Shown here piece after piece: positions 17,742 to 26,690 of a stretch of DNA of 64,000 bases. The stretch spans positions 1 to 64,000 of the forward strand of contig JAYRLC010000005.1 of NCBI GenBank assembly GCA_041905405.1, written 5' to 3'. Below the pieces are notes generated by a model. It was given only the letters and a program-made list of their open reading frames with translations. It searched no databases and had not been told where the DNA came from. How positions within the stretch are numbered: the first letter of the stretch is position 1; each line of letters opens with the position of its first letter. This DNA comes from RAM1 sp041905405 (lineage in GTDB: Bacteria; Pseudomonadota; Gammaproteobacteria; Burkholderiales; Burkholderiaceae_C). Position numbers and translations under genes: made by a program.

Positions 17742-18413
17742 ATGGGAACCCTGTACCTCGTGCGTCACGGCCAGGCCTCGTTTGGCGAGGCGGACTATGA
17801 CCGGCTCAGCCCGCGTGGCCACCAGCAAAGCCTGCGGCTGGGCGAATACTTTGCGTCACGCGGCGTCACGTTCGACGCCGTGGTGACCGGCACGCTGCGC
17901 CGCCACGCGGAAACGTACGCCGGCATTGCCAAAGGCCTGGGCCAGACGCTGCAGCCGCTGCCCTGGCCCGGCCTGAACGAGTACGACAGCGAGGCCGTGA
18001 TCGCCACCATCCATCCCGACAAGCTTGAAAAGCCCACGTCGCCCGAGATGGTGCGCCACCACTTCCGCCTGCTGCGCGACGGCCTGAGCCAGTGGATGGC
18101 AGGCGTCGTCAGCCCGCGCGGCATGCCCAGCTACAGCGACTTCGTGGCCGGCATCAATGGCGCGCTGGACCATGTGCGCAAGGAGCATTTCGGCAAGAGC
18201 GTGCTGCTCGTGTCCAGCGGCGGGCCGATTTCGACCGCCGTGGGGCAGGTCCTGGGCACCAGCGCCGAGGCAACCATCGAGCTGAACCTGCGCATCCGCA
18301 ACAGCAGCGTGACCGAGTTTGCCTTTACGCCCAAGCGGCACATGCTAGTGACCTACAACACGCTGCCGCACCTGGACGACACCCAGTACAGGGACTGGGT
18401 CACCTACGCCTGA
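17742..18413 (+). CDS. Histidine phosphatase (phosphoglycerate mutase-like) family protein
   Basis: 223 residues. The RHG motif LYLVRHGQASFG puts the catalytic histidine at H9, and the later catalytic His region appears replaced by VSSGGPISTAVG. That substitution of the usual HG by SG is seen in a subset of this family and may affect activity. ATG 17742 or the in-frame ATG at 17733 could start it. The preceding 225 bp (17517-17741) show no other gene. Its end overlaps the convergent FAD gene by 10 bp. Substrate unknown. Confidence 0.87.
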   Translation: MGTLYLVRHGQASFGEADYDRLSPRGHQQSLRLGEYFASRGVTFDAVVTGTLRRHAETYAGIAKGLGQTLQPLPWPGLNEYDSEAVIATIHPDKLEKPTSPEMVRHHFRLLRDGLSQWMAGVVSPRGMPSYSDFVAGINGALDHVRKEHFGKSVLLVSSGGPISTAVGQVLGTSAEATIELNLRIRNSSVTEFAFTPKRHMLVTYNTLPHLDDTQYRDWVTYA

Positions 18414-19765
18414 TCGCGCCCCAGATAGGCGCCGTCGGCCTCCAGCCGCGCCTGCAGCGACGGCACGTCGATGTCACGCGGCGCCACACTGGCGGACAGC
18501 GCCAGCGCCGCCGCCGTGCCTGCGGCCTGTCCCATGACGAAGCATGCGCCCGACACGCGCGCGGCCGACTGGCCCAGGTGCGTCATGGACGCACAGCGCC
18601 CCGCCACCAGCAGGTTGCGCATGCCCTGCGGCAGCAGCATGCGGTACGGCAGGTGGTTGAAGCCCCGGCATTGGGGCATGTCGTTCTGGAAGCGGAACGA
18701 CACGTCGCCCGCCACGTGTTCCTCGATCATCCAGCCGTTCACGCCGATGGTGTCGTCAAAGCTTGCACAGCCCAGCACGTCGTCGCCTGTGAGCTGGTAG
18801 TCGCCCACCACGCGCCGCGTTTCGCGCACGCCGACCTGCGGCGCGATTTCCAGGATGTAGGCGTTCTCGAACCCCGGCGCCGATCCGCGCAGAAACTCGA
18901 AGAAATCCACGATCTGCCGGCGGCCCTCGACCTCGGCCGCGCTCAGCTGCAGCGCATCGGTGCCGTCCACGGGGCCACCTGTAGCGTTGGCCAGCTGCGT
19001 CACGTTGGCGCGCCATTCGGCAGGGTTTTTCTGCGGGCGGATGATGGGCGATTTGCGCGGGAACTTGCGGCCTTTCGCCGCGGCCTCGTCCATCAGCCGG
19101 CCGAAGTGGTTCCACGCATCGCCCGCACGCACCGGGTCCACGCCATTCACCCGGAACATGGTGGACGGGTACATCATGCCGTGGCCATCCGTGCCTTTCT
19201 CAAACGGCGCGCCCGCATGCGCGGCCAGGTCGCCGTCGCCCGAGCAGTCAATGAACAGCCGGCCCTGGACCGCGTAGCGACCGGACTTGGTTTCGACCAA
19301 CAATGCGGCGATCTCGCCGGGCCCTTTCATGGCCACGCCCACGGCCTGCGCATGGAACAGCAGTTGCGCGCCGCTGCCCAGCACCAGCTCATCGGCCGCG
19401 ACCTTGAATGCCGCCGTGTCGTAGGCCTGCGCGGCGATCTTGCCGCCGAAGAGGGCATGCGGCGCGTTGAGCCCGCCCAGAGCAGCCATGCGCTGGAGCA
19501 GGTCTGCCGCCGTGCCGTGCACCACCTGGCGGATCGTGCCGTGCACATTGGCATGCAGGCCGCAGAAGTTGGTGACGCCGGCCGCCGTGCCCATGCCGCC
19601 CAGAAAGCCATAGCGTTCCACCAGCAGGGTACGCCGGCCCAGTCGCGCGGCGGCGGCAGCGGCCGTGATGCCGGCGGGGCCGCCGCCCAGCACCACCACG
19701 TCGAATTCGCCGAACACGGGGGTGCGGCGGGCGGGTTCTTCAATGAAAGGGGTCGGGCTGTCCAT
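18404..19765 (-). CDS. FAD-dependent oxidoreductase
   Basis: 453 residues with an N-terminal dinucleotide-binding motif (FDVVVLGGGPAGITAAAAAARLG) and the continuing FAD contacts RRTLLVERYGFLGGMGTA. The C-terminal block RVSGACFVMGQAAGTAAAL is typical of the FAD-dependent family PF12831. No signal peptide is present. Its first 26 bp overlap the end of the upstream histidine kinase gene, so it may be co-transcribed with the two-component system. Substrate unknown. Confidence 0.85.
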   Translation of the reverse strand: MDSPTPFIEEPARRTPVFGEFDVVVLGGGPAGITAAAAAARLGRRTLLVERYGFLGGMGTAAGVTNFCGLHANVHGTIRQVVHGTAADLLQRMAALGGLNAPHALFGGKIAAQAYDTAAFKVAADELVLGSGAQLLFHAQAVGVAMKGPGEIAALLVETKSGRYAVQGRLFIDCSGDGDLAAHAGAPFEKGTDGHGMMYPSTMFRVNGVDPVRAGDAWNHFGRLMDEAAAKGRKFPRKSPIIRPQKNPAEWRANVTQLANATGGPVDGTDALQLSAAEVEGRRQIVDFFEFLRGSAPGFENAYILEIAPQVGVRETRRVVGDYQLTGDDVLGCASFDDTIGVNGWMIEEHVAGDVSFRFQNDMPQCRGFNHLPYRMLLPQGMRNLLVAGRCASMTHLGQSAARVSGACFVMGQAAGTAAALALSASVAPRDIDVPSLQARLEADGAYLGRDQA

Positions 19766-21155
19766 GGCCGCCAGTATCGCGCGCCGGCAGCGTCAGCCGG
19801 TAGCACCGCTGGTAGGGCGGCGGCGCATCGACCTGGGCGAATGTCGCGCCGTGGATCGACGCAATCTTTTCCACCACGCGGTGGCCCAGCCCCAGGCCCA
19901 GCGCCTGAACACGCGGCGCGCCGCCGTTGCCCGCGCTGGCCGCGCCCCCCATGTCGCGCGCGGCCGCCGGGGGCGCAGCTGTCTGGGGCGCGTCGTCGCA
20001 TACCTGCACCCATCGCTGCTGCGGGTCCAGCTGCACTTCCACCCGCGTGCCGGACGGCGTGTGGCTCAGCGCGTTTTCCACCAGGTTGCGCAGCGCCAGC
20101 CCCAGCAGCACCGGATGGCCCGTGACGGCAAACGGGCCCGGGCTGGCCAGCGACAGATCATGGCCGCTGGCGTGCGCGGCCTGGGCAAACTCGGCCACCA
20201 CGTCGCGCGCCAGCGCATCCAGGTCCAGCGCCTGGGCGGATTCGGCCAGCTCGGTGCGGCTCGCGCGCGCCAGCGCCAGCAGGTCGGCCAGCACCTGCCC
20301 GGCCCGCAGCGCGTCGCTCTCCAGCCGGGCCAGCATGGCGTCGCGCTGCGCGCCGGCAGCCTCATCGCGCAGGGCGCGCGCCTGCAGGGTGATGGACGCC
20401 AGCGGTGTGCGCAGCTCGTGCGCCAGCTCGTTGGCCAGCTCCCGTTCGCGCGACAGCGTCGCGTGGTAGCGGTCCGCCAGCGTGTTGATGGACTCCACCA
20501 CCGCGCGGAACTCCTCTTCCGGGTAGGCGTCCGGCAGGGGCGCGCCTTTGCGGATGTCCAGCGCATGCACGTCGCGCGACAGGTCGTACAGCGGGCGCAG
20601 GCCGCGGTGGATCGCCAGGCCCAGCACCAGCGCGATGACCGGCAGCAGCCACAGCCCGGGCTGGGCGATCTGCTCGGCGATGTCCTCTGCCAGATCGTCG
20701 CGCTCCTGGACGGTGAGCAGCACCATGACCTTGCGCCGGTGGTCGTTGCTGTCCCAGCGCGAAAAGGCCCTCCATGCTACCGGTGGGCTGCCCAGCTGCA
20801 GGGTTTCAAAACCCTCGCCCGGCGTGAAAGGGGGCACCGGCGCCTCGCCCGTGGTGGTCACCACCTGTCCCGTCGCGTCCCAGACCACGACGCTCATGGA
20901 TTGCTGGTAGTCGTGGCTTTTGAGCTCCGCATGCTTGATCGGTGGCCGCTCGGGGGTGCGCAGACCAAACTGCCCGTCGCGCTCGGCCAGCAGAAGGCTG
21001 GCCACGCCAGCCAGGTGCCCGTCGGTCAGCTCGTCGGCTTCATGCCGTCCGGTGATGTAGCCCGCGGCCAGAAAACTGCCCCACACCACCAACAGCGATC
21101 CAAGCGCCCAAGCCAGCAGGTGGCGCGTCAGCGACCGTCGCACCAGGGCGTTCAA
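19740..21155 (-). CDS. Sensor histidine kinase, PmrB/QseC-like
   Basis: 471 residues. A membrane helix (about 12-33) and a second (about 168-182) enclose a roughly 130-residue periplasmic sensor. HAMP, HisKA with phospho-acceptor H246 (ANELAHELRTPL) and HATPase (NLVENALSHTP, then GLGLGHRVVEKI) follow. Start is TTG 21155, overlapping the response-regulator stop as TTGA. With that regulator and the divergent PAP2-eptA pair it looks like a PmrAB-type system sensing cations or envelope stress. The sensed signal is not evident. Confidence 0.9.
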   Translation of the reverse strand: MNALVRRSLTRHLLAWALGSLLVVWGSFLAAGYITGRHEADELTDGHLAGVASLLLAERDGQFGLRTPERPPIKHAELKSHDYQQSMSVVVWDATGQVVTTTGEAPVPPFTPGEGFETLQLGSPPVAWRAFSRWDSNDHRRKVMVLLTVQERDDLAEDIAEQIAQPGLWLLPVIALVLGLAIHRGLRPLYDLSRDVHALDIRKGAPLPDAYPEEEFRAVVESINTLADRYHATLSRERELANELAHELRTPLASITLQARALRDEAAGAQRDAMLARLESDALRAGQVLADLLALARASRTELAESAQALDLDALARDVVAEFAQAAHASGHDLSLASPGPFAVTGHPVLLGLALRNLVENALSHTPSGTRVEVQLDPQQRWVQVCDDAPQTAAPPAAARDMGGAASAGNGGAPRVQALGLGLGHRVVEKIASIHGATFAQVDAPPPYQRCYRLTLPARDTGGHGQPDPFH

Positions 21156-21835
21156 GCGCGCTCCTCGGGCACGAAGTAGCCCACGCCGCGCAGGGTGCGG
21201 ATCACCCCGTCGCCCAGCTTGCGCCGCAGGTGGTGCACGTGGACTTCGATCGCGTTGCTGTCCAGCGCGTTGTCCCAGTTGTACAGCTTGGCTTCGATCT
21301 GCGGGCGCGACAGCACGCGGGGCCGTACCTCCACCAGCGCCAGCAGCACGCCGAATTCGCGCGACGACAGCTCCACAGGCTCGCCCGCCCGCGTCACGGT
21401 GCGCGCCGCAGGGTCGATGCGCAGATCGCCCACCTGCAACACCGGCTGCGCCCGGCCGGCCGCGCGGCGCGCCAGCGCCCGCATGCGGGCGGCCAGCTCG
21501 TCGGGATCGAAGGGCTTGGTCACATAGTCGTCGGCGCCCATGTCCAGGCCGGCAATGCGCGACGCCACCTGGTCACGGGCCGTCATGATCAGCACGGGCG
21601 TTTCGGGCGCAGGCAACCGGTCCTGGGGCGCGGCGCGCAGCTGGCGCAGCACCTCGGACCCGTCGCCGTCGGCCAGGCCCAGGTCCAGCAGCACCAGATC
21701 AAACGGCTCGGCCCGCAGCGCCGCCCAAGCGGAGGCCACGCCGCCGGCCACGTCCACCGCCCAGCCCTGGTGCGCCAGATGGGCCTTCAGCCCCTGGGCA
21801 ATGCCATCGTCGTCTTCCACCACCAGTACTCGCAT
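21152..21835 (-). CDS. OmpR/PhoB family response regulator, PmrA/QseB-like
   Basis: 227 residues. The receiver domain has the acidic pair at E7/D8/D9, phospho-acceptor D51, T85 and K107 (TKPFD). The C-terminal winged helix ends in HHLRRKLGDGVIRTLRGVGYFV, typical of the OmpR class. The 5' end is fixed by MRVLVVEDDD at ATG 21835. It is divergent from PAP2-eptA with 62 bp between starts, and a direct repeat matching the PmrA box lies in that gap, so autoregulation together with control of eptA is likely. Confidence 0.93.
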   Translation of the reverse strand: MRVLVVEDDDGIAQGLKAHLAHQGWAVDVAGGVASAWAALRAEPFDLVLLDLGLADGDGSEVLRQLRAAPQDRLPAPETPVLIMTARDQVASRIAGLDMGADDYVTKPFDPDELAARMRALARRAAGRAQPVLQVGDLRIDPAARTVTRAGEPVELSSREFGVLLALVEVRPRVLSRPQIEAKLYNWDNALDSNAIEVHVHHLRRKLGDGVIRTLRGVGYFVPEERA

Positions 21836-21857
21836 GCAGCTGATTGTGCGCCAGCGG

Positions 21858-21874
21858 GTTAAGGACGCCTTAAG
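21858..21874 (+). promoter_or_regulatory. PmrA-box-like direct repeat
   Basis: GTTAAG-GACGC-CTTAAG lies between the divergent response-regulator and PAP2 genes. The PmrA/QseB consensus is (C/T)TTAA(G/T)-N5-(C/T)TTAA(G/T). The second half matches exactly and the first at five of six. Its position 24 bp in front of the PAP2 ATG fits control of both directions. Confidence 0.72.
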
Positions 21875-21897
21875 GCAGTCCCCCGACAGTCCCGCCC

Positions 21898-22581
21898 ATG
21901 ACAACGTTTTCCACCCGCGGGCTGGCCATGGCGACTGCGGCCACCGGCCTGGCTCTGGTGGGCTGGGACCTTCTGCGGCTGGACATGCCCCTGGCACGCT
22001 GGTGGGGGGATGCCCAGGGTTTTGCCCTGCGCGACTACTGGGTGCTGGACCATGTGGTCCACGACGGCGGACGCCGCGTGGCCTGGGGCCTGACACTGGC
22101 GCTGTGCGTGGGCGTGTGGTGGCCCTGGGGCTGGCTGCGCGGCATCAGCACCGCGCGGCGGCTGCAGCTGGCGGCCGGCACGCTGCTGGCGGCCCTGGCG
22201 GTCAGCACGATCAAGTCGTTCAGCGGCACGAGCTGCCCCTGGGACATGGCCGAGTTCGGCGGCGTCGCGCGCTATGCGGGCGGCATGCCCCACTGGTTCA
22301 TGTTGACGCAAAGCGACGGTGGCAGTGGCCGCTGCTTCCCCGCGGGCCATGCGTCGGCCGGATTTGCATTTGTCAGCGGTTACTTCGCATTTCGGGACAC
22401 CCGGGCGTCCCTGGCCCGGGGCTGGCTGGCCGCATCCTTTGCAGCGGGGCTGCTCCTGGGGCTGGCCCAGCAGGCGCGCGGCGCCCATTTCATGAGCCAT
22501 ACGCTGTGGTCCGCCTGGGTCTGCTGGTGCACCGCCTGGACCGTGGACCTGCTGGCCCGTCGACTGGAGCCGCAGGCATGA
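21898..22581 (+). CDS. PAP2 family lipid phosphatase
   Basis: 227 residues with about six membrane helices. The three PAP2 motifs are recognisable: KSFSGTSCPWD (Cys in place of the usual Arg, as in a known subgroup), PAGHASAGF with the catalytic-pocket histidine, and RGAHFMSHTLWSAW. PAP2 enzymes dephosphorylate lipid phosphates such as undecaprenyl-PP or lipid A on the periplasmic face. The stop overlaps the eptA start (ATGA). Together with eptA this implies lipid A phosphate remodelling. Confidence 0.9.
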   Translation: MTTFSTRGLAMATAATGLALVGWDLLRLDMPLARWWGDAQGFALRDYWVLDHVVHDGGRRVAWGLTLALCVGVWWPWGWLRGISTARRLQLAAGTLLAALAVSTIKSFSGTSCPWDMAEFGGVARYAGGMPHWFMLTQSDGGSGRCFPAGHASAGFAFVSGYFAFRDTRASLARGWLAASFAAGLLLGLAQQARGAHFMSHTLWSAWVCWCTAWTVDLLARRLEPQA

Positions 22582-24227
22582 GGGTGCTGGCTGCATTGCG
22601 GCGACCGCAACGCCCGGTGGCCCCGGCGTGGGTGGCGGGCATGGCCTGCCTGTGGATGGCCACGGCAGCCAATCTGCCACTGTGGAAGGCATTGGCCGGC
22701 CTGGGGGTGTTCGACCAGCCCGCCGGGTGGGCTCTTGGCGCCGCGCTGGCGGTCATGATCGCCGCCGCGCTGATGGCGCTGGCCGGGCTGTTGGCCTGGC
22801 GCTTCACGCTCAAGCCGCTGCTGATCGGGCTGCTGCTGTCGGCGGGATCGGGCGCGTATTTCATGCTCAGCTACGGCGTGGTGATCGACTCCACGATGCT
22901 GGTCAACGTGATGCAGACCGACCGGCACGAAGCCGCGGCGCTGTTCAGCGTGCGCCTGCTGCTGCTGGTGGGTCTGCTGGGTGTGCTGCCGGCCGCTGCC
23001 GTCTGGCGCACGCCCGTGGCCTGGGGCAGCTGGACGGGCCGCGCCTGGCGCAACCTGGTGTGGGTGGCCGCCGCGCTGGCGGTGCTGGCCGCTGCCGCGC
23101 TGGCCAGCTTCCAGCCGCTGTCGTCCACCATGCGCAACCACAAGCAGGTGCGTTACCTGATGAATCCGCTGAATTCGCTGTACGCCACGGGCTGGCTGGC
23201 GGCCGCGCCGCTGCGGCGCGACACGGCGCGGCTGGACCCGGTGGGGCTGGACGCGCAGTTCACGCCCGCGCCCGGCGGCAGGCCGCCGATGCTGGTGCTG
23301 GTGCTGGGCGAGACAGGCCGCAGCGGCAACTTTGGTCTGAACGGCTACGGACGGGATACCACGCCCGAGCTGGCGCGCGAGAAGGTCGTGAGTTTTCGCA
23401 ATGCGTGGTCGTGCGGCACCAGTACGGCGGCGTCCGTGCCGTGCATGTTCTCGCATCTGGGACGCGACGATTTCGAGGCGCGCACCCACAACTACGAAGG
23501 CCTGCTGGACGTGGTGCAGCGCGCGGGGCTGGCGGTGCTGTGGGTGGACAACCAGTCGGGCTGCAAGGGCGTGTGCGACCGCGTGCCGTCCGTGAACACG
23601 TCGGACCTGAAGGACCCGCAGCTGTGCGCGGGCGGTGAATGCCTGGACGGCATCATGCTGCAGGGCCTGGACGAGCGCATCGCCGCGCTGGACCCGGCGC
23701 GGCGCGCGCGCGGCGTGGTGCTGGTGCTGCACCAGATGGGCAGCCACGGCCCGGCCTATTCGCAGCGGTCGCCCGCGGCCTACAAGCGCTTCTTGCCCGA
23801 ATGCACCAGCGTCAACCTGCAGGACTGCTCGCGCGAAACGCTGTTGAACGCGTATGACAATTCCATTGCCTACACGGACCACCTGCTGGCCTCCACCATC
23901 GGGTGGCTCAAGGGGCAGTCGGCGGCCTGGGACACGGCCATGGTCTATGTGGCCGACCATGGCGAATCACTGGGCGAAAACAACCTGTACCTGCACGGGC
24001 TGCCCTATGCGCTGGCGCCCGACGTGCAAAAGCATGTGCCGTGGATCACCTGGCTGTCGCCCGCCTACGAAAGACGCAGCGGCATCACGACCGCGTGCCT
24101 GCAGTCGGCGCGCGACACGCGCATCAGCCACGACCACTACTTCCATTCGGTGGTCGGGCTGCTGGGCGTGCAGGTCGGCGCCTACCGTCCGGGCCTGGAT
24201 GTGTACGCCCGCTGCGCCGGCGCCTGA
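22578..24227 (+). CDS. eptA: Phosphoethanolamine--lipid A transferase
   Basis: 549 residues: five N-terminal membrane helices followed by a periplasmic alkaline-phosphatase-fold domain. Zinc/catalytic residues are visible: E245 in VLGETGRSGNFGLNGYGRD, the nucleophile threonine in SCGTSTAASVPCMFS (T283 by alignment with the EptA/MCR family), and DH in VYVADHGESLGENN. Several paired cysteines are conserved as in EptA and MCR. The enzyme adds phosphoethanolamine to lipid A phosphates and lowers the affinity of cationic peptides. Translation is coupled to the PAP2 gene, and control by the divergent two-component system is likely. Confidence 0.93.
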   Translation: MRVLAALRRPQRPVAPAWVAGMACLWMATAANLPLWKALAGLGVFDQPAGWALGAALAVMIAAALMALAGLLAWRFTLKPLLIGLLLSAGSGAYFMLSYGVVIDSTMLVNVMQTDRHEAAALFSVRLLLLVGLLGVLPAAAVWRTPVAWGSWTGRAWRNLVWVAAALAVLAAAALASFQPLSSTMRNHKQVRYLMNPLNSLYATGWLAAAPLRRDTARLDPVGLDAQFTPAPGGRPPMLVLVLGETGRSGNFGLNGYGRDTTPELAREKVVSFRNAWSCGTSTAASVPCMFSHLGRDDFEARTHNYEGLLDVVQRAGLAVLWVDNQSGCKGVCDRVPSVNTSDLKDPQLCAGGECLDGIMLQGLDERIAALDPARRARGVVLVLHQMGSHGPAYSQRSPAAYKRFLPECTSVNLQDCSRETLLNAYDNSIAYTDHLLASTIGWLKGQSAAWDTAMVYVADHGESLGENNLYLHGLPYALAPDVQKHVPWITWLSPAYERRSGITTACLQSARDTRISHDHYFHSVVGLLGVQVGAYRPGLDVYARCAGA

Positions 24228-24887
24228 TCAACCCGCCGGCACAAAGCCCGCGAAGGTCACCGTCACCGAGCCGCCGGACTGGCCCGCGTCGCGTTGCACG
24301 TTGCAAATGGCCTCGGCCTGCGGCACGGGCGGGTTCGGCGCGCCGGCTGGCGGGCAGTCGCAGCGCGGCGGGTTCTGGCTGCCCGTGCAGACGTCGCACG
24401 CATAGGGGTACACGCCGATCTGGCCCACGTTGCCGCCTATGCCCTCGTTCTGAAAGCTGGTGACGTTCGCATGCGCCGGCCCGGCATTCCACGCGCCGCC
24501 GCCTTCCATGCTGAACTGCAGGAAGGCATTCGCGCCCGCCACGCAGCTGATGTCGATGGTCTCCTGCGCATTTTCGCCCTGGAAGCCGTTGTTCAGCATG
24601 AACTCGGCCAGGTTGATGCCACTGGGGTACTCCGCCGGCGCGCAGTTCAGCGGCGGCGATCCGAAGCTGAAATTGCCGTTCAGCCCGAAGCCGGGCGGAG
24701 GCGTGTAGCAGACCGAATGGCCCGCGGGCAGGTCGAACCAGCCCTGCAGGTCATTCAGCACATGCTTGACGAAGGGGATATTGCCCACGTGCGGAACGCA
24801 GCGTTTCACGGCGCCCAGGGTCAGATAGACCCTGACCGTTTCACTGGTGGCGTTGGCCAGGGTGAGTTCGGTTCTTGACTGTGTCAT
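24228..24887 (-). CDS. Cys-rich beta protein, possibly thaumatin-like
   Basis: 219 residues, no signal peptide. Many cysteines are spread over the length (RCVPHVG, VCYTPPPG, LNCAPAEY, ISCVAGAN, YACDVCTGSQNPPRCDCPP, AICNV). Phrases such as INLAEFMLNNGFQ followed by ETIDISCVAGANAFLQFSM recall the 'AEFTLN ... DFYDVSLVDGFNLPM' core of thaumatin-like proteins. This is a visual resemblance, not a confirmed homology. It lies 30 bp downstream of a 113-residue protein and the amine oxidase gene, in the same direction. Confidence 0.55.
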   Translation of the reverse strand: MTQSRTELTLANATSETVRVYLTLGAVKRCVPHVGNIPFVKHVLNDLQGWFDLPAGHSVCYTPPPGFGLNGNFSFGSPPLNCAPAEYPSGINLAEFMLNNGFQGENAQETIDISCVAGANAFLQFSMEGGGAWNAGPAHANVTSFQNEGIGGNVGQIGVYPYACDVCTGSQNPPRCDCPPAGAPNPPVPQAEAICNVQRDAGQSGGSVTVTFAGFVPAG

Positions 24888-24917
24888 GGTGTGCTCGGTG
24901 TTCAGGTGGAGTCGTGG

Positions 24918-25259
24918 TCAGCTGCACAGCCCGCGCACCATGTTGAGCGCGCGCAGCGCCGCAACCCAGCTGCTGGGCAGGTCATCGGCGCTGCGGCCGT
25001 ACGGGAACGAGAAATAGCCGTCGTCGTCGTTGTGATCCAGCCGGAACCAGAATCTGCCGTTGCGCTTGAGCGAGATGTAGATCACGAAGACATTGCCCTC
25101 CTCGGCAAACCGCTGCTCGCTGCCGTTGAGGTAGCTCGTGGGAACGCCCAGGTGGATGTGGTCGTTCTGGTCCGTCGCCGGAAAGAAGCTGTTGGCCTGG
25201 GCCGGCACGCTGTAGTTGGCGCGCGCCAGCGTCTGCCGGGATACCTGCAGATAGCGCAT
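24918..25259 (-). CDS. Hypothetical protein between amine oxidase and thaumatin-like genes
   Basis: 113 residues, beginning MRYLQVSRQTLARANYSVPA. It is soluble, without signal or membrane segment, and rich in aromatic residues and Asp (DHNDDDGYFSFPYG). I recognise no family. GGAGATTCCC just upstream of the ATG is a good ribosome-binding site (GGAG). It sits 39 bp after the amine oxidase and 30 bp before the Cys-rich gene, so the three form one transcription unit. Confidence 0.7.
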   Translation of the reverse strand: MRYLQVSRQTLARANYSVPAQANSFFPATDQNDHIHLGVPTSYLNGSEQRFAEEGNVFVIYISLKRNGRFWFRLDHNDDDGYFSFPYGRSADDLPSSWVAALRALNMVRGLCS

Positions 25260-25298
25260 GGGAATCTCCTTGGTGTCGTGGGGAAATGAGAAAAAGGC

Positions 25299-26588
25299 TC
25301 AGGCCAGCACGTCGGCCGCAGCGCGCTGGCCTTCAAAAATCGCGGCCTGCAGGGTGCCGTAGTAGTCCAGATTGGTGGCCTCGCCCGCGAAGTGCAGCGT
25401 CTTGAGCGGAACGCCCAGCGCTTCACGCGCGCCGAGCGCGGTCTCGTCGTCGGGCCCACCGCCGATGAACGCCGTGTATGAATACGCGCCATTGATACCC
25501 GGCGCCTGGCTCCAGTTGGTGATGGCCTTGCCCGTGGTGAAGAACACGTCGTCGCAGGCCGTCTGGATGCTTTGCCTGAACAATGCGAAAACGTCCTTGT
25601 CGGCCATGGCGTCCAGCGCCGCCGCGAAGTCACCCGCCGCATGCGCCACCAGCACGCCCGGCGCGTGCGGCAGACGGTAGTACTGCCACACGCCTTCGGG
25701 CTCGGTCTCGATCAGGTAGTAGTTGGTGCCGGGCACGATGCTGGCCGGATCGGTGCGCAGCGCCAGCGCGAGCTTTTTGTACGAGCCCAGGCGCAACGCT
25801 TTCAGCGCGGTTTTGTACGCATCCGGCAAGGCCGGCGTGAAGGCGATCGCGCCACTGCCCAGCACCGACACCGGCGCGGTGACGATGCAGGCGTCCACCT
25901 TCAGGCTGTTGCGGCCCCAGCCGAGCACGGCACTGGTGTCGTCGTAGCTGACCGAATCGATGGTGGCGCCGAAATGGGCCGTGTAGCGCGCACCGCCGGT
26001 TGTGGCCAGTTGCTGGCCGTAGGCGGCCACCAGCGCGCCGATGCCTTTCACTACGAACCGGTTTTCGCCGTTTTCACCGCCCGCCTCGCGCGCGCGGTCC
26101 GCGGCGATGTACTGCCAGGTCTCGGCGGACTCGGTAAAGGGGCCATAGGTCGATGTGGCGTGGCCGAACATCTCCACCTGCGTGTCAAAGCTGGGCTTGC
26201 CGGCCACGATGGCGTTGGACTTGAGCGCCGCGGCGTCGAACGACGCCTGGATCGCGTTCACCTCGGCCTGCACGTCGTCGGTGGTGGTGGGTTCGTCGAC
26301 CCAGCCTTCGTCGCCGTCCACGCGCAGCATGTAGGTCGCGTCCTCTTCCACGGTGTCGAACCCCAGGCTGGCGGCGATCTGCACCAGCGGGTTGATGTCC
26401 GGGTCCTGGATGTATTGCGCGCCCATGTCGAACGCGAAGCCGGGAATGGAGGTGCTGTCGGTGCGGGCGCGACCGCCATAGCCGCCATTCGCCTCGAACA
26501 GATGAACCTCTGTGACCTTGTTGCTGGCCAGCAGCGCATACGCGGCGCTGATGCCGGCCAGCCCGCCCCCGATGATGGCTACTTTCAT
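25299..26588 (-). CDS. Flavin-containing amine oxidoreductase
   Basis: 429 residues starting directly with the FAD-binding motif (VAIIGGGLAGISAAYALL), followed by FEANGGYGGRARTDS and FAFDMGAQYI as in monoamine oxidase/phytoene-desaturase-type flavoproteins. The C-terminal FAD contact GEATNLDYYGTLQAAIFEGQ is also present. There is no export signal, so it is cytosolic. First gene of a three-gene unit with two small proteins of unknown function, an unusual association for this family. Confidence 0.87.
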   Translation of the reverse strand: MKVAIIGGGLAGISAAYALLASNKVTEVHLFEANGGYGGRARTDSTSIPGFAFDMGAQYIQDPDINPLVQIAASLGFDTVEEDATYMLRVDGDEGWVDEPTTTDDVQAEVNAIQASFDAAALKSNAIVAGKPSFDTQVEMFGHATSTYGPFTESAETWQYIAADRAREAGGENGENRFVVKGIGALVAAYGQQLATTGGARYTAHFGATIDSVSYDDTSAVLGWGRNSLKVDACIVTAPVSVLGSGAIAFTPALPDAYKTALKALRLGSYKKLALALRTDPASIVPGTNYYLIETEPEGVWQYYRLPHAPGVLVAHAAGDFAAALDAMADKDVFALFRQSIQTACDDVFFTTGKAITNWSQAPGINGAYSYTAFIGGGPDDETALGAREALGVPLKTLHFAGEATNLDYYGTLQAAIFEGQRAAADVLA

Positions 26589-26690
26589 GCACGCACTCCC
26601 TCAGTGGTGCCCGCACGCCCCTTGCGTACCGGCTGGGGCACAGTCTGGGTCGTGCGCCGCCGCAGTGCGATTACAGGTGATTACAGCCGA

